A DNA stretch of 33,817 nt from an uncultured Rikenella sp. (lineage in GTDB: Bacteria; Bacteroidota; Bacteroidia; Bacteroidales; Rikenellaceae): contig NZ_CAJTMN010000013.1 of NCBI RefSeq assembly GCF_910577125.1, positions 1 through 33,817 of the forward strand, in the 5' to 3' direction. Position numbers and translations under genes: made by a program. Below the pieces are notes generated by a model that saw nothing but the letters and a program-made list of their open reading frames with translations, made no database searches and was not told the DNA's origin. Below, piece by piece: positions 15,690 to 24,082 of the stretch (within the stretch, counting starts at the first letter, position 1; each line of letters begins with the position of its first letter).

Positions 15690-15965
15690 ATGAATAAATC
15701 TCAACTGATCGATGCCATCGCTGCAGGTGCCGGGCTGACCAAAGTACAGGCTAAAAAAGCGCTGGAAGCATTTATCGACGTGACGGGCAAAACGCTGAAA
15801 GCAGGCGACAAGATCGCGCTGGTAGGCTTCGGTTCGTTCAGCGTGACGAAAAAACCGGCCCGGACGGGACGCAACCCGCGGACGGGCGCTACGATCAAGA
15901 TCGCAGCCAAGAAAGTGGTTAAATTCAAGGCTGGCGCTGAACTGAACTCGGTGGTGGGAAAATAA
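15690..15965 (+). CDS. hup: HU family DNA-binding protein
   Basis: 91 residues, the standard HU size. It begins MNKSQLIDAIAAGAGLTKVQAKKALEAF (helical dimerisation part) and contains the beta-arm signature VGFGSFSVTKKPARTGRNPRTG with the conserved proline of the intercalating arm, then a lysine-rich C-terminal helix. HU is a dimeric nucleoid protein that bends DNA without strong sequence preference. It has its own near-consensus promoter 47 bases upstream and stands alone as a transcription unit, as befits high expression. Confidence 0.96.
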   Translation: MNKSQLIDAIAAGAGLTKVQAKKALEAFIDVTGKTLKAGDKIALVGFGSFSVTKKPARTGRNPRTGATIKIAAKKVVKFKAGAELNSVVGK

Positions 15966-16111
15966 CACCGGCTACAACGTCTGCGTATCGAACGCCCGAA
16001 CGGGGCCTCACCGCCTGAAACAGGCACGGGGATTTTCGATATGCGGCAATATGTCATTTATTCAGGCCGATCGGTTTTCGGAATTACTTCGGGAATCGGT
16101 CGGCATTTTCG

Positions 16112-16119
16112 TATCTTTG
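16112..16119 (+). promoter_or_regulatory. -7 promoter box for lspA
   Basis: TATCTTTG fits TAnnTTTG, 24 bases before the lspA ATG. Confidence 0.5.
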
Positions 16120-16143
16120 CCGCCGTTATCCCGCAAAACTCCT

Positions 16144-16764
16144 ATGAATCCGAGACACAAAAAGACCCTTCTGTTCCTCATCCTCTTCGTCGTCGCCCTG
16201 CTGACGCTCGACCAGACAGTCAAGGTGCTGGTCAAGACGCACATGACCTTGAACGAAGCCATTCCGGTGTTCGGACGCTGGTTCTACATCAACTTTATCG
16301 AGAACCGGGGGGCGGCTTACGGGATGGAGATCGGAGGGAGCTACGGGAAGCTGGCCCTGAGCCTGCTGCGCATCGCGGCCGTGGGGGCGATCGGATGGTA
16401 CCTCGTCCGCCTCATCCGCCGGGAGGCACCCCGAGGGGTGATCGTCGGCGTGGCGGTCGTTCTGGCGGGAGCGATGGGCAATATCCTCGACGCATCGTTC
16501 TACGGGCTGATTTTCTCGGAGTCGACCCCGTATGCGGCGGCGCATTTCGTACCGTGGGGGACGGGATATGCACCGTTTCTGCACGGGAGCGTGGTGGATA
16601 TGCTCTACTTCCCGATCATCGAGATCGAGCGGATGCCGTCGTGGGTACCGTTTATCGGGGGAGAGCCTTACACCTTTTTCAGCCCGGTTTTCAACATCGC
16701 GGATGCTTATGTGACGTGCGGATTCGCTTACCTGCTGATTTTCCAATACAAATATTTCAGGTAG
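16144..16764 (+). CDS. lspA: Lipoprotein signal peptidase (signal peptidase II)
   Basis: 206 residues from ATG 16144. An inner-membrane aspartyl protease that removes signal peptides from lipid-modified prolipoproteins. Motifs: DQTVK near residue 23, NFIENRGAAYG at 50-60, GNILDAS at 112-118, HGSVVDM with catalytic Asp152, and FNIADAY with catalytic Asp187. Four membrane helices are evident. It is longer than the E. coli enzyme (164) because of insertions near 119-147 and 156-180, a form common in Bacteroidetes. It would process the lipoproteins predicted here at 9542, 25400 and 29119. The open frame extends upstream, but the promoter box at 16112 supports this start. Confidence 0.93.
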   Translation: MNPRHKKTLLFLILFVVALLTLDQTVKVLVKTHMTLNEAIPVFGRWFYINFIENRGAAYGMEIGGSYGKLALSLLRIAAVGAIGWYLVRLIRREAPRGVIVGVAVVLAGAMGNILDASFYGLIFSESTPYAAAHFVPWGTGYAPFLHGSVVDMLYFPIIEIERMPSWVPFIGGEPYTFFSPVFNIADAYVTCGFAYLLIFQYKYFR

Positions 16765-16791
16765 ACGCCGAAGAGAGGCGGGAACAGAAAA

Positions 16792-16837
16792 CGCGCCGGC
16801 CGCTATTTCGATGTGCTTTCGAATAGCGGCCGGCGCG
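16792..16837. terminator. Terminator between convergent lspA and metY
   Basis: A 16-bp perfect stem, from CGCGCCGGCC to CGCTATT-type arms. The minus strand continues TTTTCTGTTCC, so it mainly ends the metY transcript; the plus-strand side has no T-run. Confidence 0.8.
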
Positions 16838-16856
16838 ATGTCGTTCGGAAAGGGAG

Positions 16857-18140
16857 TTATCGTTCCAAAGCCTGTTCGATATCCGCGATAATATCCCCCG
16901 CATCCTCGATCCCCACCGAAAAGCGGATCAGATCCGGAGCCACCCCTGCCGCAATCAGCTGTTCGTCGGTCAGCTGGCGATGCGTATGACTCGCCGGATG
17001 CAACACCGACGTCCGGGCGTCCGCCACGTGGGTCACGATGGCGCCCAGCTCCAAGCTGTCCATAAAGCGTATGGACTCTTCCCGTCCCCCTTTGAGGCCG
17101 AATGTCACCACGCCGCACGTCCCGTCCGGCATATACTTCTGCGCCAATTCGTAATATTTGTTCCCCGGCAGCCCCGGATAGTTGACCCAAGCCACCTTGT
17201 CGGTCCGCGAAGCGAGGTACTCCGCCACCCGCAGCGCATTCTCGCAGTGGCGCGCCATCCGCAGATGGAGCGTCTCCAACCCGAGATTCAACAGGAAGGC
17301 GTTCTGCGGCGACTGGATGGAGCCGAGGTCGCGCATCAGCTGCGCCGTCGCCTTCGTGATATAGGCCCCCTTGCCGAACGCTTCGGTGTAGGTCAGGCCG
17401 TGGTACGACTCGTCCGGTGCCGTGAGTCCCGGAAACTTCGCGGCATGCGCCGTCCAGTCGAAATTCCCGCTGTCCACGATCGCTCCGCCCACGGCGGCCG
17501 CATGGCCGTCCATATATTTCGTGGTCGAGTGGATCACGATGTCCGCCCCCCACTCGAACGGCCGGCAGTTGATCGGGGTCGGGAAGGTGTTGTCCACGAT
17601 CAGCGGCACCCCGTGCTCGTGCGCAACCTTCGCAAACTTCTCGATGTCCAGCACGTTCAGCCCCGGATTGGCGATCGTCTCGGCGAACAAGGCCTTGGTA
17701 TTGGGCCGGAAAGCGCGCGCGATCTCCTCGGCCGGCGCATCCCCGTCCACGAAGGTGACCTCGATCCCCATCTTCTTCATCGTCACGGCGAAGAGGTTGA
17801 ACGTCCCGCCGTAGATCGCCGACGCGCTCACGAAATGGTCGCCCGCCGAGCAGATATTGAACACGGAGTAGAACGAGGCCGCCTGTCCCGACGAGGTCAG
17901 CATGGCGGCCACCCCGCCCTCGAGGGCCGCAATCTTGGCCGCCACGGCGTCGTTGGTCGGATTTTGCAACCGGGTGTAAAAATAGCCGCTCTCCTCCAGG
18001 TCGAACAACCGCGCCATCTGATCGCTGGTCTCGTATTTGAAAGTCGTGCTCTGGTAGATGGGCAACACGCGCGGCTCGCCTTTTTTCGGTTGCCAGCCGC
18101 CCTGCACGCACAAGGTCTCGCGTTTGAATCGTTTTTCCAT
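16857..18140 (-). CDS. metY: O-acetylhomoserine sulfhydrylase (MetY-type)
   Basis: 427 residues. A PLP enzyme of the Cys/Met metabolism family that makes homocysteine from O-acetylhomoserine and sulfide. Features: N-terminal LPIYQSTTFKYE, the glycine-rich TSSGQAA that binds PLP phosphate, VDNTFPTP, and the PLP lysine (Lys208) in HSTTKYMDGH. The C-terminal part has the SVLHPASHTHRQ segment and the closing RFSVGIEDAGDIIADIEQAL typical of MetY. Its length of about 430 favours MetY over MetB/MetC (about 380-400). It is the last gene of a tight minus-strand run with purF (19 bases upstream) and folE. Confidence 0.92.
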   Translation of the reverse strand: MEKRFKRETLCVQGGWQPKKGEPRVLPIYQSTTFKYETSDQMARLFDLEESGYFYTRLQNPTNDAVAAKIAALEGGVAAMLTSSGQAASFYSVFNICSAGDHFVSASAIYGGTFNLFAVTMKKMGIEVTFVDGDAPAEEIARAFRPNTKALFAETIANPGLNVLDIEKFAKVAHEHGVPLIVDNTFPTPINCRPFEWGADIVIHSTTKYMDGHAAAVGGAIVDSGNFDWTAHAAKFPGLTAPDESYHGLTYTEAFGKGAYITKATAQLMRDLGSIQSPQNAFLLNLGLETLHLRMARHCENALRVAEYLASRTDKVAWVNYPGLPGNKYYELAQKYMPDGTCGVVTFGLKGGREESIRFMDSLELGAIVTHVADARTSVLHPASHTHRQLTDEQLIAAGVAPDLIRFSVGIEDAGDIIADIEQALER

Positions 18141-18159
18141 AAAATGGCCGGTTTTTAAG

Positions 18160-19581
18160 CTATTCCACGTAACTGCTGTTGTCCCAGCAATGGGTGCACA
18201 ATTGCTCCTTGGGCAAACCGATGGCGTCCACCACGTCCTGCAGGCGCTGGAACTTCAATGAGGTGAGCTGCAGCTGCTGCCCCATCACTTCGACCATCTT
18301 GCGGTGTTTTTCGCTGGTATCGTCGGCATACTCCGCCAGCACCTCGTCCGAGAGTTTGTCGGTTCCCTCCAGGTCGCGGATCACGCGCCGGGCATAGAGG
18401 TCGAACGTCGACCGCGAGGTCGAAAAGTTCAGGAACCGGCACGGGAAGATCAACGGCGGACAGGCGATCCGCATGTGCACCTCCTTGACCCCCACCTCTT
18501 TGAGTTTCACGACATTGTCCTTGAGCTGCGTCCCCCGGACGATGGAGTCGTCCATGAAGACGATCTTCGAGCCGCGCGTAAAGGCTTCGTTCGGCAGCAG
18601 TTTCATCTTAGCCACCAGATCGCGCATCGCCTGGTTCTGGGGCATGAAACTGCGCGGCCAAGTCGGCGTGTACTTGACGAACGGCCGTTTGTAAGGAATC
18701 CGCCGGGCGTTGCTGTACCCGATGGCATGTCCCACCCCGGAATCCGGAATGCCGGCGGCAAAATCGGCCTCGACGTCTCCGTCCCGCGCCGCCATCGCCG
18801 CTCCGCAACGATACCGCGCATCCTCGACGTTGATCCCTTCGTAGTCCGACGAGGGGTAGCCGTAGTAGACCCACAGGAACGAACAGATCTGTTTCCGATC
18901 GCCCGGCGCAAGGATGTTCGTCACCCCGTCGCGCGTAAGCTGCACGGCCTCGCCCGGCCCCAAATCCTTCACATACTCGTACCCGAGATTGAGGAACGAC
19001 GAGCTCTCGGAGGCCGCCACATACCCGAAGTCGTTCTTCCCGATAATGACCGGCGTCCGCCCGAAACGGTCGCGGGCGGCGTAAATGCCGTGTTCGGTCA
19101 GAATCAGCATCGAGCAGGAGCCTTTGACCGTCCGCTGAACGTTCTCGATCCCCTCCTTAAACGTTTTGCTCTGGCTGATGAGAATCGCCACCAGCTCGGT
19201 AGGGTTGATCTCCGAGCCGGAGAGTTCGGCGAAATGGACGTTCTCGGCCAGCAGGCGTTCGGTGATCTCGTCCATATTCTCGATTCGGGCGACGGTCACC
19301 ACCGAGAAGCGCCCCAGATGGCTGGTGACGGTCACCGGCTGGGACTCGAAGTCGCTGATGACGCCTATCCCGAGGCAGGAGCCGGCGAATTTCGGCAGGT
19401 CGTCTTCGAACTTGTTCCGGAAGTAGCCGTTTTCGAGGCTGTGGATCGACCGGATGAACTTCTCGCCGTTGTAGAAGGCGAGCCCGGCCCGCTTGGTGCC
19501 GAGGTGCGAATGATAGTCCGTGCAGTAGAAGACGTCGTTGACGCATTCGCGCCGGGAGGCGCAGCCGAAAAATCCGCTCAT
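18160..19581 (-). CDS. purF: Amidophosphoribosyltransferase (Bacteroidetes type)
   Basis: 473 residues. It catalyses the first committed step of purine synthesis, PRPP plus glutamine to phosphoribosylamine. The PRPP site IVFMDDSIVRGTQ is at 340-352. The N-terminal glutaminase domain does not start MCGI: it starts MSGFFGC, so the nucleophile cysteine would be Cys7 after removal of a six-residue propeptide, as B. subtilis PurF is processed. Cysteines at 233, 381, 462 and 465 (the last pair in CTHC) sit where B. subtilis-type enzymes bind a 4Fe-4S cluster. The position between folE and metY points to co-expression of GTP-linked and one-carbon metabolism. Processing and cluster are inferred from alignment by eye. 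Confidence 0.9.
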   Translation of the reverse strand: MSGFFGCASRRECVNDVFYCTDYHSHLGTKRAGLAFYNGEKFIRSIHSLENGYFRNKFEDDLPKFAGSCLGIGVISDFESQPVTVTSHLGRFSVVTVARIENMDEITERLLAENVHFAELSGSEINPTELVAILISQSKTFKEGIENVQRTVKGSCSMLILTEHGIYAARDRFGRTPVIIGKNDFGYVAASESSSFLNLGYEYVKDLGPGEAVQLTRDGVTNILAPGDRKQICSFLWVYYGYPSSDYEGINVEDARYRCGAAMAARDGDVEADFAAGIPDSGVGHAIGYSNARRIPYKRPFVKYTPTWPRSFMPQNQAMRDLVAKMKLLPNEAFTRGSKIVFMDDSIVRGTQLKDNVVKLKEVGVKEVHMRIACPPLIFPCRFLNFSTSRSTFDLYARRVIRDLEGTDKLSDEVLAEYADDTSEKHRKMVEVMGQQLQLTSLKFQRLQDVVDAIGLPKEQLCTHCWDNSSYVE

Positions 19582-19606
19582 AGGATGGTTGGATGTGAAA
19601 GGTGAG

Positions 19607-20188
19607 TTATCTGAGCTTGTGCGAGATGAGGTTCATGAACTCCTCGCGGGTCTGGATCTGGGTGAGAAAAGCCCCGGTAAACGCCGAAGTGGTAGTCGCC
19701 GAGTTCTGTTTCTCGACGCCGCGCATCTGCATGCACATGTGGCTCGCCTCGATAACGACAGCCACCCCCAGCGGATTCAAGGCCTCCTGAATACAGTCGC
19801 GGATCTGCACCGTGAGCCGCTCCTGCACCTGCAGCCGCCGGGCGAAGCAGTCCACCACCCTCGGTATCTTCGAGAGGCCGGTGATGAAGCCGTTCGGGAT
19901 ATAGGCCACGTGCGCCTTGCCGTAGAACGGCACGAGGTGGTGTTCGCACAGCGAGTAGAGTTCGATGTCCTTGACGACCACCATCTGTTTGTACTCTTCC
20001 CGGAACTTGGCGGAGAGGAGGATGTCGATGGGCTCCTGGTCGTAGCCCTGTGTCATGAACGACATGGCCTTAGCCACGCGTTCCGGCGTCTTGAGCAGCC
20101 CTTCGCGGGCGGGGTCTTCGCCGAGGAGTTCGAGGATGGCTTTATAGTGTTCGGCCAGCCGGGCGATTTTCTGTTCGTCGTATTCCAT
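19607..20188 (-). CDS. folE: GTP cyclohydrolase I
   Basis: 193 residues. It converts GTP to dihydroneopterin triphosphate for folate and, with QueD, for queuosine precursors. Zinc ligands are Cys81 and His84 in SLCEHHLVPF and Cys152 in SHMCMQMRGVE; the GLSKIPRVVDCFARRLQ signature (104-120) and the C-terminal TGAF element are intact. Its length is slightly below that of E. coli FolE (222), mostly because the N-terminus is shorter. It starts 18 bases after the transporter stop and ends 25 bases before purF, in one run. A QueD homologue is encoded at 33293-33748. Confidence 0.96.
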   Translation of the reverse strand: MEYDEQKIARLAEHYKAILELLGEDPAREGLLKTPERVAKAMSFMTQGYDQEPIDILLSAKFREEYKQMVVVKDIELYSLCEHHLVPFYGKAHVAYIPNGFITGLSKIPRVVDCFARRLQVQERLTVQIRDCIQEALNPLGVAVVIEASHMCMQMRGVEKQNSATTTSAFTGAFLTQIQTREEFMNLISHKLR

Positions 20189-20206
20189 AAACCCGTCCGA
20201 GAGAGA

Positions 20207-21880
20207 TTAAGCCGCCGCGAAGAGAATCAGCAGCTGGGCGGTCAAAATGCGCAGGAACATGGTCAGCGGGTAGACGGTGGCATAACCTACCGCCGGCAGG
20301 TCGTTGCCCGCCACGGCGTTGGAGTAGGCCAGCGCAGGCGGGTCGGTCATACTCCCGGCCAGCAGCCCCGCGAGGGTGAAGTAGTTGATCTTGTAGAACA
20401 AGCGACCGACGATTCCGACGATCAGCAGCGGCACCATGGTGATGATCACGCCGTATCCGACCCACTTGTATCCCCCGCCGTCGACGATGGTCTCCACGAA
20501 CCCTTCCCCCGCACCGAGGCCGACCCCTGCCAGGAACAACGCGATACCGATCTCGCGCAGCATGAGGTTGGCGCTCATCGTGGTGTAGGTCACCACCTTA
20601 TACTGCGGCCCGAAGCGGCTGATGAGAATCGAGACGATGAGCGGCCCACCCGCCAAACCGAGTTTGAGCGGTTGCGGAATGCCGGGCAGCATGATCGGAA
20701 TGCTGCCGAGCAGCACCCCGAGGAAAATCCCGATGAAGATCGGAATCAGGTTCGGTTCGCGCAGCCGACGCATGGAGTTCCCGAGGACTTTGGTCGCCTC
20801 GGCCACCCCCGCCTCGGTACCGACCATGGTCACGCGGTCGCCCATCTGGAGATGGAGGTTCCGGTTGGCCACCAGATCGACCCCGGCCCGGTTGACCCGC
20901 GTGATGTTGATGCCGTAGGTGCTCCGCAGCCGCAGGTCGCCGAGCCGTTTGCCGTTGAGCTCCGATTTGGTGATCATCACGCGGCGCGAGACGAACTGGC
21001 TGTCGAGTTTCTCCCACTCGGAGAAGTCCATGTCGAGCTTATGCCCCAGAAAAGCCACGAGCGCCTCTTCGTCCTTATGCGCCGCAATGACGAACAGGCG
21101 GTCGCCGAGGTTCAGCTCGGTGTTGTTGCTGGCGATCTCCGTGCGCCCGTCCTTCTGGTGGCACACGCGCGAGATGACGAAGGTCCGGTCGATCAGCGAC
21201 GAGATGTCGCCCACCGTCCGCCCCGCGATGGTCGGGTTCTCCAGCAGAATCGAGATGCGCTGCGCGCCGGCATCGTCCTGATCGCCGTGGTTGGCCGCCT
21301 CGGTCTCCTTGTCCAGCCGGACGCGGAAGATCATCCGCAGCATCATGATCGAGACGATGATCCCGATCACCCCCAGCGGATAAGCGACGGCATAGCCCAG
21401 CGGAATCGACGGGTCGCTGACGCCTTTCATATCGGTATAGGCCTGCTGCGCCGCCCCGAGCCCCGGAGTGTTGGTCACCGCCCCAGACAACACACCCACC
21501 ATGGTGGTAATCGGAATCTCGGTCACCAGGTGAATGATATAAGCGATGGCCACCCCGATCAGCACAATAGCCGTGGCCAGCATATTCAGGGTAAATCCGC
21601 CCTTTTTGAGGGACGAGAAAAAGCTGGGCCCCACCTGCAGCCCGATGGAGTAGACGAAGAGGATCAGACCGAACTCCTTGACGAAATGCAAGGTGGTCGG
21701 ATCGATCCGCATGCCGAAATGGCTCAATGCGATCCCGACGAACAGGATCCACGTGACGCCCAGCGAAATGCCGGCGATTTTGATCTTCCCGAGTGCGATC
21801 CCCGCGGCAACGACCAGCGCGATCAGCAGAATCGAGTGGGCCACGCCACCCCCGAAAAAGAGACTATGTATCCACTCCAT
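20207..21880 (-). CDS. AspT/YidE-type transporter with two TrkA-C domains
   Basis: 557 residues. Two membrane halves of five or six helices flank two cytosolic TrkA-C (RCK_C) domains. The N-terminal half has FVYSIGLQVGPSFF and LSGAVTNTPGLGAA, and the C-terminal half has LFLAGVGLGAGEGF and LLAGSMTDPPALAY, the repeated pore motif of the aspartate-alanine exchanger family. The TrkA-C domains (about 205-290 and 295-375) carry NLGDRLFVIA and QMGDRVTMVG. The substrate is unknown. It is the first gene of the minus-strand run ahead of folE, with a -7 box 31 bases upstream of its ATG. It is related to, but clearly diverged from, the protein at 7293-9008. Confidence 0.9.
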   Translation of the reverse strand: MEWIHSLFFGGGVAHSILLIALVVAAGIALGKIKIAGISLGVTWILFVGIALSHFGMRIDPTTLHFVKEFGLILFVYSIGLQVGPSFFSSLKKGGFTLNMLATAIVLIGVAIAYIIHLVTEIPITTMVGVLSGAVTNTPGLGAAQQAYTDMKGVSDPSIPLGYAVAYPLGVIGIIVSIMMLRMIFRVRLDKETEAANHGDQDDAGAQRISILLENPTIAGRTVGDISSLIDRTFVISRVCHQKDGRTEIASNNTELNLGDRLFVIAAHKDEEALVAFLGHKLDMDFSEWEKLDSQFVSRRVMITKSELNGKRLGDLRLRSTYGINITRVNRAGVDLVANRNLHLQMGDRVTMVGTEAGVAEATKVLGNSMRRLREPNLIPIFIGIFLGVLLGSIPIMLPGIPQPLKLGLAGGPLIVSILISRFGPQYKVVTYTTMSANLMLREIGIALFLAGVGLGAGEGFVETIVDGGGYKWVGYGVIITMVPLLIVGIVGRLFYKINYFTLAGLLAGSMTDPPALAYSNAVAGNDLPAVGYATVYPLTMFLRILTAQLLILFAAA

Positions 21881-21910
21881 AGGCTTTCCGAAAATTAGTT
21901 AGCGAAGGGA

Positions 21911-21918
21911 CAAAGGTA
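21911..21918 (-). promoter_or_regulatory. -7 promoter box for transporter-folE-purF-metY
   Basis: Minus strand TACCTTTG, matching TAnnTTTG, 31 bases before the ATG at 21880. It is the only promoter-like box seen ahead of the four-gene run. Confidence 0.55.
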
Positions 21919-22039
21919 CGTTTTTTTTGATTCGGTGTGCCGATTTTTCGATCTGAAAACACGAAAGGCCGAATCCTGCCGCCCTGTTTCGAGAGCCGCA
22001 GCATCCGGCCTCCCGCCGAACGACTTGGTTTACGATCCG

Positions 22040-22795
22040 TTACCTGAGGTACTTCTCATACCAATCGACCTTCCGCCCCGTGCTCACCCGGCCGTTTTTC
22101 TGCATCTTGCCGACCTTGAGCTTGATCCCCGCCGTGACGGCTCCCGTAAAGCCGTATCCGCCCTCGACGAAGAAGCAGAAATTCCCTTTGCCCATCTCGA
22201 CCCCCACCGGCGAGACCTGCCAGCCGAAGATCGCCTTCACGGACTGATCCTGGTCGACCGACACCCACCGATTCCCCACGCCGAACCCGATGCCCGCCCG
22301 GGTGTAGAGCGACAGCCAGTTGTTCCGCATCCAGTTGATCCGCAGGTTCGGCAGCAAAGTGAACCAGTCGTCCTTCTGGCTGCCCGAGATGTCCTCCGAT
22401 CCGCGCACGCAGGGCTGCCACCCCTTGCTGTGCGAGTAGACGAACGGCACGTTGAGCTCCAGCCACGGCGTGATCTCGTAGTTGATCCCCACGCTCACCG
22501 TCCCGAAACAGCCGGTCACCTTCGAAGGCGGATCGACCACCGTCGGCGAGTTATTCTCCTTGAACGGGAACCGCTTGTTGGCATAGCTGGAATTGGCCGT
22601 AATCGGCGAATAGCCGTATCCGAAGGTGATCGCCAGCCGGCTCCGCCGCACCTCCTGAGGCTGCACGTAGACCTTTTTGCCCGTCGAATCGGTCACCCGC
22701 GGCGTGAACGGCGTCACGATCCGCTGTCCGTACGCCTCTCCGGCCGCCGCCAGCCCGACGGCCGAAAGGAAGAACGCCATCGATTTAAATCTCAT
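22040..22795 (-). CDS. Outer-membrane beta-barrel protein, unknown function
   Basis: 251 residues with a clear signal peptide (MRFKSMAFF, a hydrophobic SAVGLAAAGEA core, then YGQ). The mature protein alternates short amphipathic strands rich in aromatic residues (LAITFGYGYSPI, ELNVPFVYSHS, NLRINWMRNNWLSLYTRAGIGFG), as in 8- to 12-strand outer-membrane barrels of the OmpX/porin-like type. No specific family could be named. It stands alone, with a promoter box 36 bases upstream, divergent from trpS. Confidence 0.75.
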   Translation of the reverse strand: MRFKSMAFFLSAVGLAAAGEAYGQRIVTPFTPRVTDSTGKKVYVQPQEVRRSRLAITFGYGYSPITANSSYANKRFPFKENNSPTVVDPPSKVTGCFGTVSVGINYEITPWLELNVPFVYSHSKGWQPCVRGSEDISGSQKDDWFTLLPNLRINWMRNNWLSLYTRAGIGFGVGNRWVSVDQDQSVKAIFGWQVSPVGVEMGKGNFCFFVEGGYGFTGAVTAGIKLKVGKMQKNGRVSTGRKVDWYEKYLR

Positions 22796-22830
22796 GATAT
22801 TTATAAGTTTGGGTTACGTTTTGAATATCT

Positions 22831-22838
22831 CAAAGATA
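22831..22838 (-). promoter_or_regulatory. -7 promoter box for the barrel protein
   Basis: Minus strand TATCTTTG, 36 bases before the ATG at 22795, in an A/T-rich stretch. No TTTG at -33 was found. Confidence 0.5.
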
Positions 22839-22968
22839 GCATTAAATTTGAACTTTATTGACATCCGTCATCGATAAATACGGGATGCGAAATACGTCGC
22901 CGCTCGAAAAGTCGGGCTCGCTAAGGGTTGCAGAGCGGTCGAAAGGCGACGAATGAAACAGCAAAAAA

Positions 22969-24051
22969 ATGGGAAAAATCATTCTGACCGGCGACCGGCC
23001 GACGGGACGCCTCCACCTGGGACACTACGTTGGGTCGCTGAAACGGCGTGTCGAACTGCAGAACTCGGGCGAGTTCGACCGGGTCTACATCATGATCGCC
23101 GACGCGCAGGCCCTCACCGACAATGCGGACAACCCCGAAAAGGTGCGCCGCAACATCGTCGAGGTGGCGCTGGACTACCTCTCGTGCGGGCTCGACCCGA
23201 CGCGGAGCACCATCTTCATCCAGTCCCAGATTCCGGAGCTGTGCGAGCTGTCGTTCTACTACATGAACCTGGTGACCGTCTCGCGCCTGCAGCGCAATCC
23301 TACGGTGAAGACCGAAATCCAGATGCGCAACTTCGAGACGAGCATCCCGGTGGGTTTCTTCACCTATCCGATCAGCCAGGCAGCGGACATCACGGCATTC
23401 CGCGCCACGACCGTGCCGGTGGGCGAGGATCAGGAGCCGATGATCGAACAGACGCGCGAGATCGTACGGCGGTTCAACTCGATCTACGGGCCGGCGCTGG
23501 TGGAGCCGGAGATTCTGCTGCCGGAGAACGCCGCCTGCCTGCGGCTCCCGGGGACGGACGGCAAGGCGAAGATGAGCAAGTCGCTCGGCAACTGCATCTA
23601 TCTGTCCGACAGCGCGGAGGAGGTGGCCAAACGGGTCAAGACCATGTTCACCGACCCGGGCCACCTGCGGGTCGAAGACCCGGGGAAGGTCGAGGGGAAT
23701 ACGGTGTTCACCTACCTCGACGCCTTCTGCCGGCCGGAGCACTTCGCGGCTTACCTGCCGGAATATGCCGGCCTCGACGAGCTCAAAGCGCACTACCGGC
23801 GGGGCGGACTGGGGGATGTCAAGGTCAAACGGCTGCTCAACGCAGTGCTGGAGGAGACGCTCGAACCGATCCGCGCCCGGCGCAAGGAGTACGAACAGGA
23901 TATTCCGGAGGTCTACCGCATGCTGAAGCGGGGCAGCGAGGCGGCGCGCGAGGCGGCGGCGGCGACGCTGGCCGACGTGCGCCGCGCGATGCGCATCGAC
24001 TACTTCGACGACGCGGCGCTGATTGCCGAGCAGGCGCAGAAATACCGCTAA
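22969..24051 (+). CDS. trpS: Tryptophan-tRNA ligase
   Basis: 360 residues. A class I aminoacyl-tRNA synthetase. The HIGH-type motif is HLGHYVG (residues 16-22) after GDRPTGRL, and the KMSKS loop KMSKSLGN is at 201-208. The tryptophan pocket segments VGEDQEPMIEQTREI and PLE-type ILLPENAACLRLPGTDGKAKMS are present. Its length is slightly above the E. coli enzyme (334). The ATG at 22969 is preferred, as MGKIILTGDRPTG is the normal family start. tolC follows 31 bases later on the same strand. Confidence 0.96.
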   Translation: MGKIILTGDRPTGRLHLGHYVGSLKRRVELQNSGEFDRVYIMIADAQALTDNADNPEKVRRNIVEVALDYLSCGLDPTRSTIFIQSQIPELCELSFYYMNLVTVSRLQRNPTVKTEIQMRNFETSIPVGFFTYPISQAADITAFRATTVPVGEDQEPMIEQTREIVRRFNSIYGPALVEPEILLPENAACLRLPGTDGKAKMSKSLGNCIYLSDSAEEVAKRVKTMFTDPGHLRVEDPGKVEGNTVFTYLDAFCRPEHFAAYLPEYAGLDELKAHYRRGGLGDVKVKRLLNAVLEETLEPIRARRKEYEQDIPEVYRMLKRGSEAAREAAAATLADVRRAMRIDYFDDAALIAEQAQKYR

Positions 24052-24082
24052 ATCTATGGGGAAAGACTCAATCCATCGTGTC

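Noticed and set aside
16126..18111. A 661-codon minus-strand open frame crossing lspA and metY
   Set aside because: It runs through two convergent genes and a terminator without any domain.
19538..21898. A 786-codon plus-strand open frame
   Set aside because: It lies opposite folE and the AspT-type transporter, which have intact family motifs. Its own translation has no recognisable domain.
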